From contig FONK01000009.1 of the NCBI GenBank assembly GCA_900112915.1, positions 29,822 through 93,821 on the forward strand: 64,000 bases of DNA, in the 5' to 3' direction. The notes beneath the pieces are model-generated. The model saw only the letters and a list, made by a program, of their open reading frames with translations, made no database searches and was not told the origin of the DNA. Position numbers and translations under genes: made by a program. Source of the DNA: Peptostreptococcaceae bacterium pGA-8 (GTDB taxonomy: Bacteria > Bacillota > Clostridia > Peptostreptococcales > Anaerovoracaceae). Positions within the stretch are counted from its first letter, which is position 1. The number at the start of each line of letters is the position of its first letter. Shown one piece after another: positions 33,536-40,802 of the stretch.

Positions 33536-35038
33536 ATGATATCCAAGTACAAAAAATTGCAAAACGGCAGTGATATTCGTGGTGTTGCCCTTGATGGCAT
33601 TGCCGGAGAAGGGGTAAATCTTGACAAAAAAGCTGCTGCGGATATTGCTTTCGGCTTTGCTAAATTTTTGGAAAAAAATCTCGGCAAGGAGTTTTCAGAG
33701 CTTTCCGTTGCCATAGGCAGGGATCCAAGACTGTCCGGAGAGGCTCTGGCTTCCGCCTTTGCCGCATCCCTTACATCTCTCGGTCTTAAAGTTATGGATG
33801 CAGGTCTTGCCTCAACTCCTGCAATGTTTATGTCAACCATTTTTGATAATTACAAGGCTGACGGTGCAGTTATGATTACTGCAAGCCATCTACCATTTAA
33901 CAGAAACGGCTTTAAGCTCTTTACCCAAAACGGCGGTCTTGATAAAAAAGGAATAGCCTATATTCTGGAGGAGGCTGCAAGCTCCACCATAGGTGATGTA
34001 TCGCTGATACCGGATTTGTACCGGCAAATTCCACTGATGGATGATTATGCTGCCCATTTAAGAGCCATTATCACAAAGGCTCTAAATTCGGATAAGCCAC
34101 TGGAGGGTCTTAAAATTACTGTAGATGCCGGCAATGGTTCCGGTGGTTTTTTTGCCACAAGGGTTCTTGGTCCACTGGGCGCCGATGTCTCTACAAGTCA
34201 ATTTTTGGAGCCTGACGGGACCTTTCCCAACCACCAGCCTAACCCTGAAAACGAGGAAGCAATGAACAGCCTGAGGGCAGCTGTTTTGCTCCATAAGCCA
34301 GACCTTGGTCTTATCTTTGACACGGATGTTGACAGGTCTTCAGCAGTAGATGAAAAGGGCAGGGCAATAAGCCGAAATGGCATAGTTGCCATGGCTGCGG
34401 CCTTAATTGCAAAGGAATATCCCGGCACAACTGTTGTGACAGACAGCATAACCGGTCCTCAGCTGACAGATTTTTTAGAAAAGGGTTTAGGACTTAAGCA
34501 TCTTAGATTTAAGCGCGGATATAAAAACGTAATTTCAAAGTCGGAGGAGCTTAACAAGGTCGGTATTGACAGCCAGCTTGCCATCGAAACCTCAGGACAT
34601 GCAGCATATAAGGAAAACTTTTTCCTCGATGACGGAGCTTACCTCGCAACTAAGATTGTGATTAAAGCTGCAGAGCTGAAAAAACAAAACTTTGGCATAT
34701 CAACAGTAATTGAAAGTCTTGCAGAGCCTATTGAGGCAAGGGAGTTTCGCTTCCCAATTTTAGCTGAGGATTTTGCCGCTTACGGCGATAAGGTTCTTAC
34801 GGAGCTTGAAGCCTTTGCAGAAACTCAGGAAAACTGTTCTGTGGTTAAACCTAATTATGAAGGTGTACGGCTCGACTTCGGTCACGGTTGGCTGCTCCTT
34901 AGAAAGTCTCTCCATGACCCTATAATGCCTTTAAATGTAGAAAGCGATGTAAATAACGGTATAGAAGAAATTATTCAAGTTGTTTCTTCTTTCCTTGAGA
35001 AATATGATTTATTGGACATAGGTGCCCTTAGTAAGTAA
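33536..35038 (+). CDS. Phosphomannomutase/phosphoglucomutase family protein
   Basis: A 500-residue alpha-D-phosphohexomutase with four domains. The phosphoserine loop is TASHLPFNRNG (about residues 117-127; the usual TASHNP has Leu for Asn). The metal loop is DTDVDRSS, the sugar loop has ETSGHAAYKENF, and the phosphate-binding C-terminal loop is VRLDFGHGWLLLRKS. It interconverts hexose 1- and 6-phosphates for surface polysaccharides or glycolysis. I chose ATG 33536 after AGGAGG; the in-frame ATG at 33443 would add 31 atypical residues. Confidence 0.88.
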   Translation: MISKYKKLQNGSDIRGVALDGIAGEGVNLDKKAAADIAFGFAKFLEKNLGKEFSELSVAIGRDPRLSGEALASAFAASLTSLGLKVMDAGLASTPAMFMSTIFDNYKADGAVMITASHLPFNRNGFKLFTQNGGLDKKGIAYILEEAASSTIGDVSLIPDLYRQIPLMDDYAAHLRAIITKALNSDKPLEGLKITVDAGNGSGGFFATRVLGPLGADVSTSQFLEPDGTFPNHQPNPENEEAMNSLRAAVLLHKPDLGLIFDTDVDRSSAVDEKGRAISRNGIVAMAAALIAKEYPGTTVVTDSITGPQLTDFLEKGLGLKHLRFKRGYKNVISKSEELNKVGIDSQLAIETSGHAAYKENFFLDDGAYLATKIVIKAAELKKQNFGISTVIESLAEPIEAREFRFPILAEDFAAYGDKVLTELEAFAETQENCSVVKPNYEGVRLDFGHGWLLLRKSLHDPIMPLNVESDVNNGIEEIIQVVSSFLEKYDLLDIGALSK

Positions 35039-35105
35039 TTTTCAAATTTTTAACGTGAGGCTTATGGAATGTTTTTACATTTTTGAAAAATAATCAAATA
35101 TATTG

Positions 35106-35136
35106 TTGACATTCCACCTTATGGAAGCTGTAGACT
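35106..35136 (+). promoter_or_regulatory. MerR-type promoter with 19-bp spacer and internal dyad
   Basis: TTGACA (35106-35111), 19-bp spacer, TAGACT (35131-35136). The overlong spacer contains TTCCA-N5-TGGAA (35112-35126). Overlong spacers with a central palindrome are the hallmark of promoters activated by MerR proteins through DNA untwisting, and a merR gene follows directly. Confidence 0.75.
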
Positions 35137-35167
35137 TATCTCAACAAGGGAATACAAGAGGTGTGTT

Positions 35168-35830
35168 TTGAAAATCAAGCAGGTTGAAGAGCTGGTAGGA
35201 ATCACAAAAAAGAATATTCGCTTTTACGAAGAGCAGGGACTCCTTAATGTAGCTCGTGCAGAAAATGGATATCGTGAATACAATTTAGCCGATGTTCGCA
35301 GATTGAAAGAAATCAAACTCTTGCGAAGTCTGTCCATCCCCATAGGAGAAATGAAAGCCCTGTTTTCCAAGGATAAGAGCCTTCACGAGCTTCTATCACG
35401 GCAGCTTGATATCTTAGATGAGGAAAAGTCCAATATCGAAAAGCTGAAGTTCCTCTGCAACGAAATGATTGCATCATCATCTACTCTTGAATCCCTTAAT
35501 ACTGACATCTATTTAAATCAAATGGATCGGATGGCGAAGGAGGGTGTTAATTTTATGAATGTACAAAAAATTGATATTCGTAAAAGAAAGCTTTTTGTAA
35601 CAGCGCTCATAAGCGGAATTCTGATTGTACTTTTTTGTATACCGCTTGTAGTGCTGGCTTTCACCGGATTAATGACAGATGTAAATCTGTCCGAAAATCC
35701 TATTGAAGCGCTGCCAATTGCGCTTTTCGTCGCAGTACCGGTAATCTTACTTACAGGTACAATAATGGCTTTTGTAGGGAGAATTAGAGAAATTGAAGGA
35801 GGAGAGGAAGATGAAGCTTCTAAGTATTGA
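35168..35830 (+). CDS. Membrane-anchored MerR-family regulator
   Basis: A 220-residue regulator. The N-terminal MerR winged helix (about 1-70, IKQVEELVGITKKNIRFYEEQG) is followed by a dimerising coiled coil (about 75-115). Where effector-binding domains usually sit there are two hydrophobic segments (about 141-168 and 181-208). That would tether the factor to the membrane, which is unusual for MerR proteins. Translation starts at TTG 35168 after GAGGTG. It shares a transcript with the YbjQ-like gene, whose start overlaps its end by 20 bases. Confidence 0.85.
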   Translation: MKIKQVEELVGITKKNIRFYEEQGLLNVARAENGYREYNLADVRRLKEIKLLRSLSIPIGEMKALFSKDKSLHELLSRQLDILDEEKSNIEKLKFLCNEMIASSSTLESLNTDIYLNQMDRMAKEGVNFMNVQKIDIRKRKLFVTALISGILIVLFCIPLVVLAFTGLMTDVNLSENPIEALPIALFVAVPVILLTGTIMAFVGRIREIEGGEEDEASKY

Positions 35831-36122
35831 AAACATTCCGGGCAAAGAATTTGAAGTATTAGGTATGGTAAAAGGTACTATAGTTCAGACAAAGCATCTC
35901 GGTCGTGACTTTATGGCCGGTATGAAGACTCTCGTTGGCGGCGAAATTGTCGGCTATACCGAAATGTTAAACGAGGCAAGGCAAATTGCTGTAAAGAGAA
36001 TGGTTGATGAGGCATCAGCTCTTAATGCCGATGCCATAATCGGAATTAGATTCGGTTCATCCCAAATTATGCACGGAGCTGCCGAGATAATCGCCTATGG
36101 CACTGCAGTAAAAATGAAATAG
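35811..36122 (+). CDS. YbjQ/UPF0145 family protein
   Basis: A 103-residue YbjQ-like protein (heavy-metal-binding domain annotation, UPF0145), with conserved GTIVQTKHLGRDFMAGMKTLVGGE and ALNADAIIGIRF. These proteins form pentameric assemblies; their function is not established. I chose ATG 35811 after AGGAGG, inside the end of the merR gene, not the in-frame start at 35793. Coupling to a membrane MerR suggests an envelope-related response. Confidence 0.88.
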   Translation: MKLLSIENIPGKEFEVLGMVKGTIVQTKHLGRDFMAGMKTLVGGEIVGYTEMLNEARQIAVKRMVDEASALNADAIIGIRFGSSQIMHGAAEIIAYGTAVKMK

Positions 36123-36127
36123 TCTAT

Positions 36128-36170
36128 AAAAGGTGTAGCCTAGATAATATCAGGCCACACCTTTTCCTTT
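36128..36170. terminator. Terminator between ybjQ and buk
   Basis: AAAAGGTGT/ACACCTTTT with inner AGCCT/AGGC pairs. Pyrimidine- and T-rich sequence follows on the plus strand, and A-rich/T-rich sequence on the other side allows use for the converging buk transcript. Confidence 0.75.
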
Positions 36171-36174
36171 TCTG

Positions 36175-37257
36175 CTAATACTCTTTTGCCTCTTCCTTGC
36201 CTTGAAGCATTCTGGCAGCCCCTTCTGCAAGAGCTTCCATTTCCTTTTCTCCTGCCATTACAACAAAGTTGCCGATATGTCCGGCATAGGCTTCGATCAT
36301 ATCGTTAAGCATCTTGGATCTGGCAATACCTCCGGTTAAGATTACAGCATCGACCTTTCCCTTAAGAGGAACTGACAATCCTGCAATGGCCTTAGCAATT
36401 TGATACGCCATAGCCTCATAAATTTTAGCAGCATATTCATCGCCGGCTATTATACGTTCTTCTATCTCCAGGCAATCCTTTGTTCCGAGGTATGAATAAA
36501 GTCCACCTTTTCCGCTGATAACCTCTGCAACATCCTTTTCAGAATACATTCCGGTAAAAATCAGGTCCTTGAATAAAAGAAGGGGAACTCCGCCGCTTCT
36601 CTCCGGTGCCATAGGACCGTCGTCATAGGCTGCAGTGTCTATAATTCTTCCATCCTTCTGGGCATTGACAGTAATACCTCCACCCATGTGGCAGACAATA
36701 AGGTTAAGGTCTTCATATTTTTTCCCTACGGATTCTGCATATCTCATAGCCTGTGCTCTGGAGTTAAGCACATGGCAGCATCCGTATTTCTCAACCCCTG
36801 CCATACCGGTAACCTTAGCAACCTCAAGGATCTCACATCCCATTGGCGAGTCATAAATAAAAGCAGGTATCCCAAGCTCTTTTCCAATTCCATAGGCGAT
36901 CAAAGCTCCTAGGCTTGATGCGTGCTGAGGCAGCTTAGGATCTCTCATTCCATCACAAAGCTTAGGTGTGACAAAATATCCGCCGGCCTCAAGTCCGATT
37001 AGCATGCCTCCTCTACCTACAACGGCGGAAAGCTGCGACATATCATACTCTCTGCTTTGTAATTCTTCTAAGATGAATTTTTCTCTGTACTTTTCTTGAT
37101 CACCGATATTTTCAAAGCCGCTAATTACATCAACATCGTGAAAAACATTGGTTTCAAACAAAGCTCTGCCTTTTCTGAAAACAGCAATTTTAGTGGAAGT
37201 AGAACCGGGGTTAATGGCTAAAATGTCTTTTATTTCATCCTTAATTTCAAAAAACAT
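36175..37257 (-). CDS. buk: Butyrate kinase
   Basis: A 360-residue ASKHA-fold acyl kinase that makes ATP from butyryl phosphate. It has the N-terminal AINPGSTSTKIAVF, the VGRGGM segment, CHMGGGITV and AVILTGGIARS. The length is typical of Buk. Its ATG overlaps the orr stop (TGATG), so it is the last gene of the mutL-orr-buk unit. No phosphotransbutyrylase is in the window, so the source of butyryl phosphate is unclear. A branched-chain acyl substrate is possible. Confidence 0.92.
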   Translation of the reverse strand: MFFEIKDEIKDILAINPGSTSTKIAVFRKGRALFETNVFHDVDVISGFENIGDQEKYREKFILEELQSREYDMSQLSAVVGRGGMLIGLEAGGYFVTPKLCDGMRDPKLPQHASSLGALIAYGIGKELGIPAFIYDSPMGCEILEVAKVTGMAGVEKYGCCHVLNSRAQAMRYAESVGKKYEDLNLIVCHMGGGITVNAQKDGRIIDTAAYDDGPMAPERSGGVPLLLFKDLIFTGMYSEKDVAEVISGKGGLYSYLGTKDCLEIEERIIAGDEYAAKIYEAMAYQIAKAIAGLSVPLKGKVDAVILTGGIARSKMLNDMIEAYAGHIGNFVVMAGEKEMEALAEGAARMLQGKEEAKEY

Positions 37258-38354
37258 CAGATAAATTCCTTTTCAACATAAGGGCTCGTTGCCACCTTAA
37301 GCATTCCACCATATCCAAGAGTGAAGTCAACAAGATCTCCAACCTGATAGTCATCCCCCGTCCCGGTCATATCTAAAATAATGTGGTCAGAGCTTCCACC
37401 CATAATCTCAATTCTTTCATCACAAGGTGTCATAGAGCCTAAATCTGTATCCTGCTTGCCAACGGCAATTATAGCCCTCTTCATAACTCCTCTGTCCTCA
37501 TAATAAGGCTTTTCACCGAAAGCATCTACACCAACCTCTCCAATTGGCAGTGACGGCTTTTCCTTAAGCTCAACTATCTGCGCTCTCAGAATAAGGGCAT
37601 CGTCTACAGTGTTGGGCAGCTTAGTTTCATAGGCGGTGTCATTGCCAAGAAGGAAGGACTCGCCAAGTCTTAAATTGTTAATGCCTTCAGGAAGCTCGCC
37701 CTTATCTATTAGATAGATTGAGCTTGAGTTTCCGCCGGACACCATATTCAAGCTGATATTGAATTTTTCTTCAATTCTTCTTCCAATTTCCACAAGCTGG
37801 GAAAGATTATCCTTTTTAGGAATAATCGCGCCATAGCAGGTTAGGTTAACACCGATTCCATAAAGATTAATATGATCCATTTCAATAATTTCAGCAACAG
37901 CATCCATTATCAGCTCTTCATTTTGGAAGAAAAAGCCTTCTCTTAAATCTCCCAAATCAATCATCATCAGGATGTCCTGAACCTTGCCAAATCTCTTCGC
38001 TTCAGAGTTAAGTAGCCTAATTGTGGACATTTCGGAATTAAAGCAAAGGTCTACATGTTTAACAACCTCTGAGACCTCGCTGTGCATAGGAATTCTAAGG
38101 AGAACAGTCTTTTTCCCCTTTTCTCTCGCTACGGCTGAGAAATTAGCTATATTTTTTACTCTGGAATCAGCAATGAAGTCAACCTTCTCATGGGCTGCAA
38201 TCATTTCTACAAGCTTCTTTTCTGCACATAGGCCTTTGGTTACAATCATAAGTGAGCAATTTCCTCTGTCCTTGGTGATTTCAGCAACAGCATCCAGATT
38301 TCCCTTTAATTTTTTCAAATCTACAATAAGTCTCGGGTACATTTTTTCCTCCAA
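37257..38354 (-). CDS. orr: Ornithine racemase (PLP fold-III, alanine-racemase-like)
   Basis: A 365-residue fold-III PLP enzyme. The N-terminal barrel carries the cofactor lysine in MIVTKGLCAEKKLV, and the C-terminal beta domain follows. In Clostridium sticklandii the equivalent gene, in the same cluster, encodes ornithine racemase, which makes the D-ornithine used by OraSE. The assignment rests on this synteny and on its difference from canonical Alr, which the window also encodes. It overlaps buk downstream and lies 19 bases after the reactivase gene. Confidence 0.85.
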   Translation of the reverse strand: MEEKMYPRLIVDLKKLKGNLDAVAEITKDRGNCSLMIVTKGLCAEKKLVEMIAAHEKVDFIADSRVKNIANFSAVAREKGKKTVLLRIPMHSEVSEVVKHVDLCFNSEMSTIRLLNSEAKRFGKVQDILMMIDLGDLREGFFFQNEELIMDAVAEIIEMDHINLYGIGVNLTCYGAIIPKKDNLSQLVEIGRRIEEKFNISLNMVSGGNSSSIYLIDKGELPEGINNLRLGESFLLGNDTAYETKLPNTVDDALILRAQIVELKEKPSLPIGEVGVDAFGEKPYYEDRGVMKRAIIAVGKQDTDLGSMTPCDERIEIMGGSSDHIILDMTGTGDDYQVGDLVDFTLGYGGMLKVATSPYVEKEFI

Positions 38355-38373
38355 AAATTCTATTTAATATTAT

Positions 38374-40143
38374 TTAAACGTTTCGCTCAGGGCAATGAAG
38401 CCTGAAGCAATATTTGCACTGGTGGGTACAATCAAGGCTTGCAGAGGTCTTATTTGCCGGCGGCTTGCTTTCCTCCGCTTTTCTCTGAGCCATCTTGTGC
38501 TGATTACAAGCATCCAGCTCTTCCGGCGTCATATCAGGAATAGTCTCCTTCTGTCCGTCAGCTTTATTTTTTTTGGCTTCAGCCGCTGCGGCTCTATCGT
38601 TGGCACCGCCTATTTTTTCTTCCTCCTTGTATGCAGTCATATCATAGCCGAGAGCTTCCATCTCTTCAATGTGCTTCTTGTATTCTGCATCTCGTTCCTC
38701 AGCTTCCTGTTTTTCACGAACTAAATCTCTGATATAGAATTCTCTTTCAGGCTTAAATTTCTCCTTCGGGAATTTTATATCTAAAGATTTTTCAAGAAGT
38801 CTGATTGCAGCCTCTCTATGAGTTTTACTTAGAACTCCAAGGGATGCCATTATATAATCATTATCAACTAAAATTTTTGCATGCTGAGTCGGGAACAGCA
38901 ACATTCCTGTCTCATTATGAGCAGCAATCTCCTTCATTATTTCAACTCTATGAGGAAGTCTTGTTAATGCTCCTCCGGTTCCTACAATATACTGAACCTG
39001 TGTTAAATCCTTGCCTTCAGCTACTGTACTTCTTCCTGACGGTCCATAGATATACCTGATAGTCCCGGCGTGACGTTCAACAGCCTTGATAACCGCCTCT
39101 TTTGTTAAGCGTTCAACTAACTTGAATTCAGCCTCAGTTTTAGGAATCGCAACATAGGACTCCAATGTCTCATCTAAGTCAATTCCCATTTCAGCACATT
39201 CTTCTCTGAGCTTTTCTTCGCCTATAGACTCAATAACCTTCATTCTATTTACATATACACCCAGGTCACCTTCTACAGTTCTCTTAGCCTTAGGCTCCGG
39301 TGATATTAAAATTCTTGCAACCTGGTCAGACTCCGTGGCTACAGAGTGAAGGTCCGTTGTAGCACCGCCAACATCGAGAACGATTAGGTCTCCAATGCAA
39401 TCATAAAGCAGCTTTGTACATTCCATAACCGCTCCCGGTGTAGGGATAATCGGTCCTGTAACCATTTCTCTGACATGCTCCATTCCCGGCGCATGAATAA
39501 TGTGTTTTTCAAAGGCATCCTGTATAACTCTTCGGCAAGGCTCAACATTTAATGTATCTATTTTAGGATATACATTTTCTATCTGATAAAGCTCCTGTCC
39601 ACTTTCTTCATCGAAAATAAGGGCAATCTCTTCCTGATTTTCAATGTTCCCGGCATATACAACAGGAATATTAAGGTTCATGGACCTTATCATTTCTGCA
39701 TTATATATCGCTGTATCTCTCTCACCGTAGTCAACACCACCGGCGATTAAAATCAAATTAGGCTTTATTTCTTGAATTTTCTTCAAGTCGGTTCTTCTTA
39801 GCCTGCCTGCCGTTACAAAATGCAGAATTCCACCTGCTCCAAGAGCCGCTTCCTTTGCAGCCTTAGCCGTCATATCATAAACGAGACCGTGAACAGTCAT
39901 TTTTAGTCCGCCGGCAGCTGAGGAGGTTGCCAGCATCTGATCATATTCCAGGCTGTCAATTCCTTTATTCCTACAAAGATCATCGACTGCTCCCTGAAGA
40001 CCAATTCTAACATCCCCATCCATAACAGATGTTGGAGCCTGCCCCTGACCCCAGAACACCGGATTTTCAGTATTAAGATCTGTGAATGCGTTTACAACCG
40101 TAGTAGTTGAGCCGATTTCAGCTACCAATACATCTACTTTCAT
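38374..40143 (-). CDS. MutL/GlmL-type reactivating ATPase for the adenosylcobalamin mutase
   Basis: A 589-residue ASKHA ATPase of the GlmL/MutL family (unrelated to mismatch-repair MutL). It opens with VAEIGSTTTVVNAF and has LDVGGATTDLHSV and IVGTGGALTRLP. The C-terminus is a long charged helix-rich extension ending in a cysteine-containing CTHQCKYCFRLHCPE. Homologues sit beside glutamate mutase and ornithine aminomutase genes, where they are thought to exchange damaged cobalamin. Its ATG overlaps the GNAT stop by four bases. The cysteine-rich tail (C-x3-C-x2-C-x5-C) could bind a metal or iron-sulfur cluster. Confidence 0.88.
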   Translation of the reverse strand: MKVDVLVAEIGSTTTVVNAFTDLNTENPVFWGQGQAPTSVMDGDVRIGLQGAVDDLCRNKGIDSLEYDQMLATSSAAGGLKMTVHGLVYDMTAKAAKEAALGAGGILHFVTAGRLRRTDLKKIQEIKPNLILIAGGVDYGERDTAIYNAEMIRSMNLNIPVVYAGNIENQEEIALIFDEESGQELYQIENVYPKIDTLNVEPCRRVIQDAFEKHIIHAPGMEHVREMVTGPIIPTPGAVMECTKLLYDCIGDLIVLDVGGATTDLHSVATESDQVARILISPEPKAKRTVEGDLGVYVNRMKVIESIGEEKLREECAEMGIDLDETLESYVAIPKTEAEFKLVERLTKEAVIKAVERHAGTIRYIYGPSGRSTVAEGKDLTQVQYIVGTGGALTRLPHRVEIMKEIAAHNETGMLLFPTQHAKILVDNDYIMASLGVLSKTHREAAIRLLEKSLDIKFPKEKFKPEREFYIRDLVREKQEAEERDAEYKKHIEEMEALGYDMTAYKEEEKIGGANDRAAAAEAKKNKADGQKETIPDMTPEELDACNQHKMAQRKAEESKPPANKTSASLDCTHQCKYCFRLHCPERNV

Positions 40144-40631
40144 ACATCTCTTTCCTTTCTATTTAAATGCTTTACATATATATTCATTTCCGAAGGCATA
40201 AAGCCTAAGTGCTTATAGAATTCCCGAGCTCTGAGATTTTGTTTGCTTGAGTAAAACTGAAGTCTGTTGAAGCCCTTATCCTTGGCCAGCTTCTCAACAT
40301 ATTCCATTGCCATTTTCCCCATGCCCTCTCCCTGATACTCATCTCTAATGTAAAGATCATCAATAATCATTGCCTTGCCATGGGACCATATGCTGAAGAT
40401 GCTCATAAGATTTATTATCCCAACCGGTTTTTCACCGTCCATAATCAGAACCGGAGTAATCATTTCCGGATTTTCCAACGCTTCTTTGAAGGTTTTCGCA
40501 AAAACCTCTCTGGATGCTTTATTTGCATCACCCCAAATGTCGTCTTCATTTATTTCGTAATCCATAAACTCCTTATTCAGCTCTATCCAAATGCTTTCGT
40601 CGTCAGGTGTACAAATGTGAAAATCTACCAT
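40140..40631 (-). CDS. GNAT-family N-acetyltransferase
   Basis: A 163-residue GNAT protein. The acetyl-CoA-binding motif A is LYIRDEYQGEGMGKMAMEYVEKLAKDKG-like (Q/R-x-x-G-x-G/A at YQGEGMG), followed by LQFYSSKQNLRAREFYKHLGF. The substrate is unknown. It is inserted between oraE and the reactivase gene and is translationally coupled to the latter, a position I do not recall from described ornithine clusters. It begins a second transcription unit with its own promoter. Confidence 0.82.
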   Translation of the reverse strand: MVDFHICTPDDESIWIELNKEFMDYEINEDDIWGDANKASREVFAKTFKEALENPEMITPVLIMDGEKPVGIINLMSIFSIWSHGKAMIIDDLYIRDEYQGEGMGKMAMEYVEKLAKDKGFNRLQFYSSKQNLRAREFYKHLGFMPSEMNIYVKHLNRKERDV

Positions 40632-40669
40632 CTTTTCATTCTCCTCACAAAACAGTTTTTTCCTTAAAC

Positions 40670-40678
40670 ATTATATCA
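40670..40678 (-). promoter_or_regulatory. Extended -10 promoter of the GNAT-reactivase-orr-buk unit
   Basis: TGA-TATAAT on the minus strand (TG at 40678-40677, TATAAT 40675-40670), ending 38 bases before the GNAT ATG. No good -35 is present, which is usual for extended -10 promoters. It lies just past the oraE terminator. Confidence 0.6.
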
Positions 40679-40720
40679 TATCGCAGAGTATTTTCATCTA
40701 ATTGTTTACTAAAATTTCAA

Positions 40721-40763
40721 CAAAAAAGACACCTTCAAGGGTCTTTCAACTCTCAAAGGTGTC
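40721..40763 (-). terminator. Intrinsic terminator after oraE
   Basis: GACACCTT/AAGGTGTC stem with a 20-nt loop and six T residues on the minus strand. It divides the ornithine cluster into ord-ortA-ortB-oraS-oraE and GNAT-reactivase-orr-buk. Confidence 0.8.
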
Positions 40764-40802
40764 ATATATGTCACAGTGTATAACCGAAGCCTACGCCTAC
40801 TG

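Noticed and set aside
37257..38354. Second alanine racemase
   Set aside because: A canonical alr is at 8738-9874. This gene lacks its key motifs and sits in the position of ornithine racemase in known ornithine clusters.
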